Shown here: positions 14,754 to 23,875 of the stretch, piece after piece
How positions within the stretch are numbered: the first letter of the stretch is position 1
Layout: the number at the start of each line of letters is the position of its first letter
Source of the DNA: Algoriphagus oliviformis
GTDB taxonomy: Bacteria > Bacteroidota > Bacteroidia > Cytophagales > Cyclobacteriaceae
Direction: 5' to 3'
Assembly (NCBI RefSeq): GCF_017254915.1
Contig: NZ_JAFKCT010000002.1
Location: 1-64,000 of the forward strand
DNA: 64,000 bases
Made by a program: the position numbers and the translations under genes
Notes under the pieces: model-generated
What the model saw: only the letters and a program-made list of their open reading frames with translations
The model's database searches: none
Told to the model about the DNA's origin: nothing

Positions 14754-17036
14754 CTACTTCGCTTGCAGCTGATAGTGCCGAATTGGCTTTTCTCCCATCA
14801 AGTGCTCGATGAAGTAGTCCCAGCGCTTTTTGGTGAAATAATCGCCCGGAGGCCGTCCAAAGCTATGGTTTCGGCTGGGCCAGATGAAAAGGTCAAAGTC
14901 CTTTCCAGCTTTGATGAGATTTTCCGCCAGCTTAAAGGTGGCCGAGGGGTTGACGTTTTCGTCCACGCCGCCATGTGCCAAGAGCAAATGTCCCTTCAGG
15001 TTGGCCGCATTGGTGATGTTGGATTGCTCGTGGTAGTAGTCGCCGACCGGATAGCCCATGTACATCTCCGGCCACCAGGCTTTTTCCATACGGAAATCAT
15101 GGTCTCCTGCGGAAGCCACGCCGACCTTGTAAAAGTCCGGGTGCAGCAGCATCGCACGCCCAGCATCGTATCCTCCCGCGGAGTGGCCAAAGATGCCGAC
15201 TCGGTCGATGTCGATGAACTTCTCTTTTTTCGCCAGCTGCTGTATCGCCACGACATGGTCCGTGGTGCCGTCACCGAGGTTGCGGTAGGATACATCCGCA
15301 AAGGCCTTAGACCTTCCCGCACCGCCCAGCCCGTCCACGGTCACCACAACAAAGCCAATCTCGGCTGTGGCCTGCTGGTGGCCTAGAATGGCTGATTTGA
15401 AGGTTTTTGGCGCGGTGGAGGTATGCGGGCCCGTGTAGGTGTAGTCGATGACGGGATATTTCTTTTTGGCGCTGAAGGTAGTCGGGAGGAAATACACCCC
15501 CTGGATCTCGGTCTTGCCATCCTTGGCTGTGGCGGTGAAGGGCACCGGCAACTTATAGCCTCGCTTGGTCAGGTTGCTGATGTCGGCCTCGGAGATTTGA
15601 TGGATGGGTTCGCCCGTCTTCAGGTCGATCAGGACAGACTTGGTCGGCTGATTCGCTGCGGAATAGTTGTCCACGGCAAACTTCCCGTCGGGGGAAATGT
15701 AGAGCTCGTGGTAGGCGTTTTCAGGCGTGAGCAGCTGCAGATCCGAGCCGTCCAGATTGACCCGGTAGAGATGGTTGAAGTAGGGATTTTCTCCCGCCTC
15801 TTTGCCCGACGCTTCGAAATAGACCAGGCCATTCTTCTCGTCCAGGTAGCTTAGCTTGTTTACCACAAAGTCCCCCGAGGTGATGGGGTGGACTTCCTTG
15901 CCGCTGTTCCAGTCGTGGAGGTAGAGCTGGTTCCAGCCGGATTTTTCGGAGCTGATGATGAACTGTCCGTTTTCCAGCCTTCGAAAGGCGTTTTCCCGGT
16001 TGATGTGCGTGGGAGAGGACTCGGAGTAGATCTGCCGGCTTTCAAGGCTTTCGCTGTCGATCTCCAGCAGTTGGAACTCCTTGAAGCCTCTGGGGAAATG
16101 GAAGCCGTTCAGCTTTTTGCTGTCTTCTGACCAGCGCAGGCTGACACCGATGAAGTGGGGGGAAGCATACGCGGGCAGTTTTTTCTCGGTCTTTTTCTCC
16201 AGGTCAAAAACCACCGGAATGTACATCACCACCGTACTGTCGCCGGGAGAGCCCCGATAGTAGGATAGCAGCTCGGGACGGAACTTTTCGTCCTTGCTGA
16301 AGTCCAGCAGGTACATCTTTTCCGCCAGGCGCAGGTCCACGATCTGCGTATGGATTTTTTTGGAGTCGGGTGACCAGTTGACGTTGAAGTGGGCGGGCCT
16401 TTCCCCGTTTTCCCCGATCATGAGATCGCTCCAGCCGTAGTAGGAGGCGTATTCGAAGTTCTTTCTCCCGTCAAAGCTCAGCTGCGTTTCCTCGCCGGTG
16501 GCGAGGTTTTTCACAAACAGGTTGTAGTCGCGGGTGAAAGCTTTCCACTTTTTGTCGGGAGAAAAGGACTCCATCTCGTTGCGCTCGGACATGGGAATGG
16601 CTTCCAGGGAGTCGTTGTCCGTGTTCCAGATCCAGTTGTGGCTCCTCCAGACAAAGGTGACTTTGCTGCCGTTGCTCATCGATACCCGCTCGATGGGCAA
16701 GTCCCGGGGATCGATGGTTTCGCCGGTTTTGGCGCTGAGTAGATTGGCGAGTTTTTCGTGGTCAAAAGCCACTTTGGTTTCCGGTGTTTGGGTGTTGGTC
16801 CGGAAAAAGCGCTTGCCCTCGGCGGTGTAGGCCGAATGGACGAAGGCCCGGCTTCCCTCTGTCCAGGAGGGGACGACTTCCAGGTGATAGACCTCTTTTT
16901 TGATGGAATTGAGCAGGAAATACTCCGCGCGGTGGTAGGTGTCTTCGGTGATTTGGGCGCTGGTTTTTTGGGAAAAAGCCAGGGTCATCATCAGGGCGAG
17001 GAAGGAAAACAAGTGGCGGAATCTCAGGCTGTTCAT
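14754..17036 (-). CDS. S9-family dipeptidyl peptidase (DPP IV-like), secreted
   Basis: A 760-residue serine peptidase with a signal peptide (LFSFLALMMTLAFSQKTSAQ), an N-terminal beta-propeller (about residues 30-490, with WSPDSKKIHTQIVDLR and WSEDSKKLNGF blades) and a C-terminal alpha/beta-hydrolase domain. The catalytic Ser is in GIFGHSAGGYDA (Ser619), followed by an Asp in AHGGVDENVNP and a His in SRNHSFG. Dipeptidyl peptidases of this type remove N-terminal X-Pro or related dipeptides from extracytoplasmic peptides. The frame stays open for 198 codons upstream, but that part is arginine- and proline-rich noise over the neighbouring gene. Start at MNSLRFRHLFSF. Confidence 0.92.
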   Translation of the reverse strand: MNSLRFRHLFSFLALMMTLAFSQKTSAQITEDTYHRAEYFLLNSIKKEVYHLEVVPSWTEGSRAFVHSAYTAEGKRFFRTNTQTPETKVAFDHEKLANLLSAKTGETIDPRDLPIERVSMSNGSKVTFVWRSHNWIWNTDNDSLEAIPMSERNEMESFSPDKKWKAFTRDYNLFVKNLATGEETQLSFDGRKNFEYASYYGWSDLMIGENGERPAHFNVNWSPDSKKIHTQIVDLRLAEKMYLLDFSKDEKFRPELLSYYRGSPGDSTVVMYIPVVFDLEKKTEKKLPAYASPHFIGVSLRWSEDSKKLNGFHFPRGFKEFQLLEIDSESLESRQIYSESSPTHINRENAFRRLENGQFIISSEKSGWNQLYLHDWNSGKEVHPITSGDFVVNKLSYLDEKNGLVYFEASGKEAGENPYFNHLYRVNLDGSDLQLLTPENAYHELYISPDGKFAVDNYSAANQPTKSVLIDLKTGEPIHQISEADISNLTKRGYKLPVPFTATAKDGKTEIQGVYFLPTTFSAKKKYPVIDYTYTGPHTSTAPKTFKSAILGHQQATAEIGFVVVTVDGLGGAGRSKAFADVSYRNLGDGTTDHVVAIQQLAKKEKFIDIDRVGIFGHSAGGYDAGRAMLLHPDFYKVGVASAGDHDFRMEKAWWPEMYMGYPVGDYYHEQSNITNAANLKGHLLLAHGGVDENVNPSATFKLAENLIKAGKDFDLFIWPSRNHSFGRPPGDYFTKKRWDYFIEHLMGEKPIRHYQLQAK

Positions 17037-17078
17037 GAAGTCGTGGGTCAGGCTCAAGCGATGAAAATAAGCAAAAAG

Positions 17079-17119
17079 AAAAAGGGCCTGCGCTGTTTTT
17101 GTACAAGGCGGCCCTTTTT
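17079..17119 (-). terminator. Rho-independent terminator
   Basis: Stem AAAAAGGGCC / GGCCCTTTTT with a 21-nt loop, 22 bp beyond the stop of the DUF4287/DUF5655 gene and followed on the minus strand by a T-rich run. Confidence 0.7.
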
Positions 17120-17140
17120 CGTGTAGAAGGGAAATTGCTG

Positions 17141-17695
17141 CTACCCCACGGCATCGTAGGCTTTTTGGAGCCAGTCCAGCAGTTCGGGATGGATCTGTTC
17201 TTCGTGGTTGATGACCACCTTGTGGCTGCACATGGCGTTGGATTTGGTCTCCAGTTCGAGGATTCCCTCGGAGGGATGGCCCTTGAGGTTGATGCCGATT
17301 TCGTAGCGGGTTTTGGTCGCGGGTACGAGCATGGCAAACTGCTTTTTGCGCTTTACGCTCACGTAGGCGTTTTTTGGGACAAAATCCACGTCTTTTCCCA
17401 GGGCGGCGATTTCCTTCCTCAGCTTTTCGTAGATCGGCCAGAAGGATTCCTTGCCCACATACTGCTTTTTCACGAGCTCGTCCTGATCGTCGGCAGAGCC
17501 CGCATCGGACTTGAGGGCTTTGTGGGCGACGAGATTGGCAAAGCCATGGGTGAAGGCATGTTTTTCCTTGAGGAATTTGAGAATTTCGCCATGCTTCTGG
17601 AGCTTTTCCTGGGCTACGACAGCGATCCACTCATCGAGGGTTTTCCCGGTGTTTTTGTGGAGGTTGTCGATCATGGTTTGGGTGGCTTGGTCCAT
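17141..17695 (-). CDS. DUF4287 + DUF5655 domain protein
   Basis: A 184-residue cytoplasmic protein. The N-terminal half (MDQATQTMIDNLHKNTGKTLDEWIAV to about residue 85) matches DUF4287, and the C-terminal half (PIYEKLRKEIAALGKDVDFVPKNAYVSVKRKKQFA...) matches DUF5655, sometimes described as transport-associated; no biochemical role is known to me. Start at MDQATQ, which removes a non-protein-like extension. It is read toward the S9 peptidase, with a terminator between them. Confidence 0.78.
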   Translation of the reverse strand: MDQATQTMIDNLHKNTGKTLDEWIAVVAQEKLQKHGEILKFLKEKHAFTHGFANLVAHKALKSDAGSADDQDELVKKQYVGKESFWPIYEKLRKEIAALGKDVDFVPKNAYVSVKRKKQFAMLVPATKTRYEIGINLKGHPSEGILELETKSNAMCSHKVVINHEEQIHPELLDWLQKAYDAVG

Positions 17696-17761
17696 GGTTT
17701 TTGTCGATTGAAAGATGGTTACATTTTGGAAGAATCGCCCGCCAGTGTGCCGGTAAGGCAA

Positions 17762-17805
17762 TTCCGCTTTTCAGGCTCTTGATTCTAGTTACTTGATACT
17801 AGATA
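17762..17805. repeat. TACTTGATACTAGATACT intergenic repeat
   Basis: The short gap contains TTGATTCTAGTTACTTGATA followed by CTAGATACTACAA. Related text occurs at 14734-14757 (CTATTAGATACCAAATACTT) and 12888-12902 (ACTAGTATCAAATA). All lie right beside the stop codons of minus-strand genes, so this may be a dispersed 3'-flanking repeat. Confidence 0.35.
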
Positions 17806-18801
17806 CTACAATATCTCTATTTCCGCCAAAATAGGGTAGTGGTCGGAAGCTTGGATCAGGGGACTTTTTAGGCTTTGGATGAGGGGATCGTCTTTTTCCA
17901 AAAATGGATTCCAAACTTGCCCCTTACGCACGTTGATCCCCCTGCTCACCAGGATATGGTCGATGAGGACGTTAAACTGGTCGCCGGTGATGCGGTCTCT
18001 GTATTTTCCCGAGTAGGGAGTCCAACCGTAGGCGTTCAGCTTGGGCTTGGGGAGTACGGAGCGAAGGATCCACTCGGGCTGCCAGGCATCGCCGAGGAGT
18101 ATTTCCACGGCGCTCTTGGAAAATCGGTTTTCGTAGAAATCCAGTTCAAACCCGTCATTGATGTCGCCCATCACGATCACGTTTTGTCCCTTAGACAGGT
18201 AGTGGTCGCAGCGCTCCCGGATGTGCATGCATTCGCCGAAAAGCTTGAGCCGGTCGCGCTGGGATATCTGTTCGAAGCGTGCGTAGTCCACCTTGTCAAA
18301 GATGCCCTTGGACTTGGTATGTGCGATGATGACCCTGGAGATCAGCTGGTCGTCCATTCCCAGGATGCTGAGCTCGAGGGGAGGCCGGTAGTGTCGGTAT
18401 TGCTCTTTGATCAGACGGTTGGTCGTGTCCATGAGGAAGGGCTCGTTGAAGCGTTCCCCTTCTTTGGTCTCGGGAGTGAAGAGCACCTTCAGCTTGGTGC
18501 TGTCGTAGAGAGCGGCGAGCTCCTGTTGCCCGGAGGATGGGAAGCCGTGTACGGCTGAAAAAGAATGGCCGGGGATAAACTCGTCCGCCCAGGCGATGAG
18601 CTGGCCGGAGCTGGTCTTGGCTCCACTGACGAGCGTGTCCGGCCCTTCTACGACTCCCAGAAAGTCGATTTGCAGGGCTTGGACGATGTCCGCCAGCATT
18701 TTGCTGCGCTTGCCGTCCGCGCCGGTAGTTTTGGGTGATCCGTCGGTTTCGAAGAGGTTTCGCATCCACTCCATGTTGTAAACGGCGATTCTGAGAAGCA
18801 T
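17806..18801 (-). CDS. Endonuclease/exonuclease/phosphatase-family protein
   Basis: A 331-residue protein with the EEP fold: N-terminal IAVYNMEWMRN (Asn), GVVEGPDTL (metal Glu), IIAHTKSKG, VIVMGDINDGFE (GDxN), and the closing SDHYPILAEI (Asp-His). These residues make up the metal-dependent phosphoesterase site shared by DNase I, exonuclease III and inositol phosphatases. No signal peptide is visible, so it is probably cytoplasmic. Substrate unknown. Its ATG is directly preceded by a terminator-like hairpin, so its own promoter must lie upstream of or within that hairpin. Confidence 0.85.
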   Translation of the reverse strand: MLLRIAVYNMEWMRNLFETDGSPKTTGADGKRSKMLADIVQALQIDFLGVVEGPDTLVSGAKTSSGQLIAWADEFIPGHSFSAVHGFPSSGQQELAALYDSTKLKVLFTPETKEGERFNEPFLMDTTNRLIKEQYRHYRPPLELSILGMDDQLISRVIIAHTKSKGIFDKVDYARFEQISQRDRLKLFGECMHIRERCDHYLSKGQNVIVMGDINDGFELDFYENRFSKSAVEILLGDAWQPEWILRSVLPKPKLNAYGWTPYSGKYRDRITGDQFNVLIDHILVSRGINVRKGQVWNPFLEKDDPLIQSLKSPLIQASDHYPILAEIEIL

Positions 18802-18806
18802 AGAAA

Positions 18807-18860
18807 AAGGCTTTTGAGGTAAAACAGTAGTTTAATTTACCATTTTACCCCAAAAGCCTT
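18807..18860 (-). terminator. Long hairpin with T-run, adjacent to a start codon
   Basis: Minus-strand stem AAGGCTTTTGGGGTAAAA / TTTTACCTCAAAAGCCTT (one mismatch) closes an 18-nt loop and is followed by TTTTTC and then the ATG of the next gene at 18801. It terminates the NagX-like gene (stop 18883) and lies in the region where the next gene's 5' leader would be. Confidence 0.75.
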
Positions 18861-18882
18861 CCGGTTAGCGGGCGATTTTATG

Positions 18883-20028
18883 CTAAAGTTTGATGTAGAT
18901 CTTTTTGCGGTCCATCCACCAGCCGATCAGCCAGATCAGCACCATGTAGGTCAGGGCGAAGAGAAAAGAGGCGTTTTTGGGACTCAGCCAGGAGGTGTAG
19001 GCGCTGTCGTAAACGAGGGCGCGCAGACTGCTTTCCCCCACGGGGATCATGGAAAGGATGTCCATAATGATCCATGCCAGGACGTAGAGCATGAGCGGAT
19101 TTCGCCCAAAGACCACAAAGAAGTAAGTCCATCCCTTGCTGCCTTTCACCTCGACGAAGAAGACCAGCCCCGCCAGAATCAAAAGGTCCCAGCCTACGGT
19201 CAGCAGCACGTAGGAGCTGGTCCAAAGCTTTTTGTTGATCGGGAAGGCGAGGTCCCAGGCGTAGGCCCCTGCGATCAGGACCACCCCGGCGATGAGCAGG
19301 ATCTGCACGGTGTGGACGGTGTTGCCTTTGCGCTGGATCATCTTGCCCACGAGGTAGCCCGCGATCACGTTGACGATGGAGGTGAGGGTGCTGAGAAGGC
19401 CCTCGGGGTCAAAGGGAAGGCCTTCGCCCATGTAGAGCCTTTCGGCGCCGATGACGATGAGGTCAAATTTTGTCGCCGCGTTAGTGGTCAGTGAGTAGGG
19501 GTCGCCCGCGTCGCCAAAGAAATACAGGATAGGCCAATAGAGCAGCAGGGCCGCAATGCTGAATATCCAGCCAAGTTTTTCCCCGCCCCAATACAGGATC
19601 AATGCCGCAAAAAAGTAACATAGCGCGATCCGCTGCAGCACACCCAGGAGGCGCACTTCGAGGAGGTTTTTCCAGATCACCTCGCCATCCGGGCCCAGGT
19701 CGTAGAAGGGAAAGGCGTTGAGCAACCAGCCGACCAGGAAGATCAGCAGGGTGCGCTTGATGACTTTTCGGTAAAATTGCCCCGAGGGCATTTCATTGAG
19801 CTTTTTCATGGCAAAGCTCATGGCGTTGCCGACTACAAAAAGGAAGGTGGGAAACACCAGGTCAGTGGGGGTGAAGCCATGCCAGGCGGCGTGGGCTAGG
19901 GGTGCGTAGAGCGCGTTCCAGCTGCCGGGCGTGTTTACGATGATCATAAAAGCGAGGGTCATTCCCCGAAAAACATCCAGAGCAAGATATCGGTTGCTCA
20001 GGACTTTGGCTTGTTGGTCGATGGACAT
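18883..20028 (-). CDS. NagX-like / HGSNAT-family membrane acetyltransferase
   Basis: A 381-residue protein with about ten membrane helices matching the DUF5009/heparan-alpha-glucosaminide N-acetyltransferase family. The hallmarks are RYLALDVFRGMTLAFMIIVNTPGSW, HAAWHGFTPTDLVFPTFLFVVGNAMSF and FGRNPLMLYVL. The His in the HAAWHGFTPTDLVFP block is the likely acetyl carrier. In bacteria NagX-type proteins occur in GlcNAc-utilisation gene sets; the precise reaction is uncertain. Start at MSIDQQAKVLSNRY, without the seven upstream residues. Confidence 0.85.
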   Translation of the reverse strand: MSIDQQAKVLSNRYLALDVFRGMTLAFMIIVNTPGSWNALYAPLAHAAWHGFTPTDLVFPTFLFVVGNAMSFAMKKLNEMPSGQFYRKVIKRTLLIFLVGWLLNAFPFYDLGPDGEVIWKNLLEVRLLGVLQRIALCYFFAALILYWGGEKLGWIFSIAALLLYWPILYFFGDAGDPYSLTTNAATKFDLIVIGAERLYMGEGLPFDPEGLLSTLTSIVNVIAGYLVGKMIQRKGNTVHTVQILLIAGVVLIAGAYAWDLAFPINKKLWTSSYVLLTVGWDLLILAGLVFFVEVKGSKGWTYFFVVFGRNPLMLYVLAWIIMDILSMIPVGESSLRALVYDSAYTSWLSPKNASFLFALTYMVLIWLIGWWMDRKKIYIKL

Positions 20029-20263
20029 AGGTGGTTTTTTTGGTAACACGTCGAACTCAAGATACAGCGATCAGCAAGATATCAAGGAACAATACCTATA
20101 AAGGGGCGAAATGCGGGAAAAGGACTATCGGGAAGTTGGAAAAAATGCGGCTTGCAGAAATTACTAAAATTTCCTTTGGGGAAGGATTCAGGTGGAAGGC
20201 CGGTTTTTGCTAAATTAAATAGATTTTAACGTATTGATTTTTAACTGTTTAAATTTTTATGCC

Positions 20264-21619
20264 ATGAAAAATGTATTGATACTGATTGTTTTGATGGGGC
20301 TTTTTTCCTGCAAGGTCTCCAGCCCCCAAGCCACCATCAACGAGGTCAACAAAGCAGAAGAAAGCCTGATTGCCGGGAGCTACATCGTCGAGTTGAGGGA
20401 AGATATTTTTGTGCCTATTCTGTCAGAGGAGCAATATATCAACGCCGAGGAAAAAGAGGAGGAAATATTGTACGCATTGGAAATCAAGAAGAAGGAAAAG
20501 ATCCGGAATTTCGCGTCCGAGTATGGGATTGAGATTAAGCCGGGGGATTTTCTTCTGTACGCTTCCTCGGGATTTTATGCGGAGAATTTGACTGCGGAGA
20601 CTGTGGGAAGGCTGGCTAGGGACACGGCAAACGTCCTGTCAATCCAGCAAGATTTCACCCTACAGGACATACGGGCAAGGATGCAGGAGACGGGCCCCTT
20701 TCCAGAAGACATACGGGCGCGAATGCAGGCGTCTTGGGGATATGACACCATCGGCTTCACAAGCAAGGCAGTCAAGTATGTGGGAGGTGGGGCAAATCCG
20801 GTGAGCACCCTCCGGAAGATCTGGATCATAGACTCCGGTATAGATGCCAGCCATCAGGACTTGAAGACCCAGTTTGCTTCTGGCCTGGACTCGTCCTGGG
20901 TGTCTTCTAGTGTGGAAGAACGAAACCCCAAGATAGACTTCATAGGACATGGCACACACTGCGCGGGTTTGGCGGCTGGAAAGGCCTTCAACCAAAACCA
21001 ACCCAATAACCAGAATCTGATCGGAATGAACGGAGTGTCTCCCGGCGCCCAGTTGGTGTCGCTCAAAGTGTTTGCAAATGACAGGACGGCAAAGTGGAAT
21101 TGGATCAAAAAATCACTGGACTACGTCGCCAAGTATTCTGGAAAAAAAGATGTCGTGTCCCTTAGCTTGGGCGACTTCGTCAGTAATTGCAACAGTCATG
21201 GTATCCGGCCTGTGCTGGAGAAGCTGAAAGGGAAAGGGGTGTTTGTCGTGATGGCCGCGGGCAATGGGAATGGAGGCATAGGACAAGACGGCGGTGACTT
21301 TCTGCCGGGATGCATCTTTGGGATCGACGGAGTCTTCACTATTGGCTCCATGAGGATTGATTTTGACTTTCCGACCATTCCCAATTCCTTTTCCATCTTT
21401 TCAAATTTCGGGGCGAATGTCGCCTTTGTTGCTCCTGGCGAGATGATTTTTTCGACCTTCCCCAATGACACCTACTCTGTCGCCTCTGGCACCTCGGCCG
21501 CTACAGCGATAGTGGCGGGGATCATCCATGCCAACGGTGGGATTCCTGGGCAGATGACCGAGAAAGTCCTTGGACCTCCCGGCACGACCTCCTATCCCAT
21601 CCCCAAGCGGAATCCTTAG
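20264..21619 (+). CDS. Subtilisin-like (S8) serine protease lipoprotein
   Basis: A 451-residue lipoprotein (lipobox LFSC at residue 17) with an N-terminal pro-region (about 20-150) and an S8 peptidase domain. The catalytic triad is visible: Asp190 in IWIIDSGIDASHQD, His229 in GHGTHCAGLAAG and Ser411 in SGTSAATA, with oxyanion-type Asn in AAGNGNGG. Just before the catalytic domain the heptapeptide DIRARMQ occurs twice, 15 residues apart, encoded by a near-identical nucleotide repeat (about 20667-20730). The C-terminus ends soon after the Ser block. Likely anchored at the cell surface or periplasm. Start at MKNVLILIVLMGLF. Confidence 0.9.
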   Translation: MKNVLILIVLMGLFSCKVSSPQATINEVNKAEESLIAGSYIVELREDIFVPILSEEQYINAEEKEEEILYALEIKKKEKIRNFASEYGIEIKPGDFLLYASSGFYAENLTAETVGRLARDTANVLSIQQDFTLQDIRARMQETGPFPEDIRARMQASWGYDTIGFTSKAVKYVGGGANPVSTLRKIWIIDSGIDASHQDLKTQFASGLDSSWVSSSVEERNPKIDFIGHGTHCAGLAAGKAFNQNQPNNQNLIGMNGVSPGAQLVSLKVFANDRTAKWNWIKKSLDYVAKYSGKKDVVSLSLGDFVSNCNSHGIRPVLEKLKGKGVFVVMAAGNGNGGIGQDGGDFLPGCIFGIDGVFTIGSMRIDFDFPTIPNSFSIFSNFGANVAFVAPGEMIFSTFPNDTYSVASGTSAATAIVAGIIHANGGIPGQMTEKVLGPPGTTSYPIPKRNP

Positions 21620-21682
21620 GGCCGGAGGCTGTTTGATAGAGATAGCGCAATTCGCGGAAATGCGGCGGGAGCGGCTTCAGGA

Positions 21683-23875
21683 CTATTTTTCCCGCTCGAG
21701 GGAACTGGGCTGGAGCGCCGACCTAGTCTCGTCGAGCTCAGCCCGGATTTTTCCCAAGATCTTTTTGTAGCGTTCGTCGTCTCTAAGTTCTTGGAAAATG
21801 GGGTTGTGCTCCGTAAAGAAATGATCTCTCCAGCCGCGCTCAAAGGCGATCTCCAGGTACTTCATGGATTCGGAAGGTCGGGCTCTGACCGCATAGATCG
21901 TGGCTAGATCCAAGGCGAGGTAATAGTCTTCATAGCCGAGGCTGATGGCTTCGGTTTTCACCTGGGTGATTTCATTCAATATCGAATCGGCAAGCTTGTG
22001 GTTCCCAGCCTGCTCCAGAAGGTAGGAATAGGCGATCGGGACGGAGGTGTATTTGGGATAGTGATGTCCATCGTATTCAGCCAAAACTCGCCGGAAATAG
22101 TGTAGGGCAGAGTCTTTTTGGTCGAGATAAAAATAGATGTAGCCCAGTTCTTTGTCCCCGTAGTCGAGGCCGGAGATTTTCTTGGCCCGCTGCAGCGCCT
22201 TTTCTCTGTTGCCCTCTTCCAGGTAGGCGATGGCACTCAGCTCGTAGGTGGTCGGGTTTCGGTTTTGTTCGAGTGATTTTTCAAACCAGAAATGTGCCTG
22301 CTCAAAATCGCCCAAGATTTTGTAGATCCAGCCGAGGTTCTGATAGGGGAGGTAAGATTTTGGGCCGAGCTGGATGGATTTTTTCTGAAGTTCTATCGCG
22401 TCCAATAGTCTGCCCTGCGCAAAGTGGATGGAGGCCAAGTTGCCTATCGCCTCGCTGAAATTTGGATTGTAGGAGGTGGCAATGTCGAAGGCGTTTGCCG
22501 CTCTGGAGATTTCACCCAAGTCGTAGTAGGCTGCTCCCCGCGCGCTAAATCCCTCGGCAAGTTTGGGTTCCAGCTGCAGCGCCTTTTCACTCATTGCTAG
22601 ACTGCGGTCATACCAGGAGCTGTCGGGGTGGTTGAAGCCCATTTGGTAGTAGGTCTTGGCCAGCCAAGTGTAGGCCAAGGCATAGTTCTGGTCTAGTCGG
22701 ATGGCCTCTTTGAGCAGTGCCTCGGTGGCCAGTAGGCTGGAGTCGTCGTAGTGGCGGTAGAGCTCTTTGGCCTTCAGCAGCAAATCATAGGCCTCAGGAT
22801 TGGCAGTCTCGCCCTTGCCGATCTGCGTGGCTTCCTCTGCAGTAAGCCTGGCGTCGAGCACGCGGGCGATTTCTCGGGCGATGTCGTTTTGAAATTGCGG
22901 GATTCCCTCACCCTCTCGAATGTAAGTCTCCGTCCAGATGTTTTTGTTGTTTTCCACGTCCACGAGCTGCAGGTTGATCCTCACTCCGGTGGCGAGCTTC
23001 TCTACTGAGCCTCGCAGGATTGTGCTGACTTTCGTCACCCCCGCCACCGAGTCCAGCGGAATGTCGGGATCCGAAAAGGACTTCATCGTGGCATAGGAGA
23101 TTGTCTTGATCGAGCTGACTTTGGCGATTTGGTCGATGAGGTTTTCCGTCAGCGCATTGGGGAAATATCCGAAATCTTCGCCACCCAGGTTTCGGAAAGG
23201 AAGGACAGCCACAGACTTGTCTTTTTCCCAGGTCCCCTCACCCGAAAACACAGAAAACATCAAGGCTCCGAAGAGCAGTACAATCGCCGCAATCCCAATT
23301 CTGTACTTCCAGGGATTTCTTTTCTGATAGCGGATATTGCCCAGGATGTCGGAGCGCTTGGGTATTTCCAAGGGGGCGTTGGCTAGGGCATAGAGTTCAA
23401 GGCTGTGGTCTACGTTTTTGAGGTCAAATCCGCCCAGCTTGACGGTCTGGAAGCCTCGCTCTTTGGATATCTCCCCGCACACGCGCTCGGAGAAGACCAC
23501 GCTGCCGGGTATGCAGACACTCTGGATACGGGAGGCGACGTTGACCGCGTCCCCGAACACGTCCCCATGGTCAAAAATGACCTCGCCGGATTGCAGACCG
23601 ATCCGCAGCTGGTAGTGGGCAGCTTCTTTGCAGCGCTTTTGGATTTCCAGGCTGGCGTTTACCGCATCGATGGACGATTGAAAGACTGCCAGTATTCCGT
23701 CGCCAAGCTCCTTGATCAGCTTCCCCTTGTAGAGGGCCAGAATCTCCTGATGCAGCCGCAGGTTTTCCTTCATGAGGGCAAAGGCCGCATTCTCGTCTTT
23801 GCCCATCAGCCGGGTGTAGCCGACGATGTCGGAAAAATATACCGTAGAGGGTCTGCGGTTTAGTTCAGCCTGCAT
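21683..23875 (-). CDS. Class III adenylate/guanylate cyclase with TPR sensor region
   Basis: A 730-residue protein. The N-terminal cyclase domain (1-165) has the metal aspartates in YFSDIVGYTRL (Asp16) and ELGDGILAVF (Asp59) and the base-binding region DVFGDAVNVASRIQ. A single membrane helix follows (about 191-212). Next is a TolB/FlgO-type domain (about 222-330: KSVAVLPFRNLGGEDFGYF... to GVRINLQLVDVENNKNIW), and then about seven TPRs to the C-terminus. The topology implies a cytoplasmic cyclase and a periplasmic TolB/TPR part. Similar architecture is common in cyclases of diverse bacteria. The Asp near the third position of the substrate pocket (VFGDAVN) fits adenylate cyclase. Confidence 0.85.
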   Translation of the reverse strand: MQAELNRRPSTVYFSDIVGYTRLMGKDENAAFALMKENLRLHQEILALYKGKLIKELGDGILAVFQSSIDAVNASLEIQKRCKEAAHYQLRIGLQSGEVIFDHGDVFGDAVNVASRIQSVCIPGSVVFSERVCGEISKERGFQTVKLGGFDLKNVDHSLELYALANAPLEIPKRSDILGNIRYQKRNPWKYRIGIAAIVLLFGALMFSVFSGEGTWEKDKSVAVLPFRNLGGEDFGYFPNALTENLIDQIAKVSSIKTISYATMKSFSDPDIPLDSVAGVTKVSTILRGSVEKLATGVRINLQLVDVENNKNIWTETYIREGEGIPQFQNDIAREIARVLDARLTAEEATQIGKGETANPEAYDLLLKAKELYRHYDDSSLLATEALLKEAIRLDQNYALAYTWLAKTYYQMGFNHPDSSWYDRSLAMSEKALQLEPKLAEGFSARGAAYYDLGEISRAANAFDIATSYNPNFSEAIGNLASIHFAQGRLLDAIELQKKSIQLGPKSYLPYQNLGWIYKILGDFEQAHFWFEKSLEQNRNPTTYELSAIAYLEEGNREKALQRAKKISGLDYGDKELGYIYFYLDQKDSALHYFRRVLAEYDGHHYPKYTSVPIAYSYLLEQAGNHKLADSILNEITQVKTEAISLGYEDYYLALDLATIYAVRARPSESMKYLEIAFERGWRDHFFTEHNPIFQELRDDERYKKILGKIRAELDETRSALQPSSLEREK

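Noticed and set aside
17037..17630. Open frame upstream of the S9 peptidase start (198 codons)
   Set aside because: The translation is Arg/Pro-rich and lies over the DUF4287/DUF5655 gene in another frame; the signal peptide begins at 17036.
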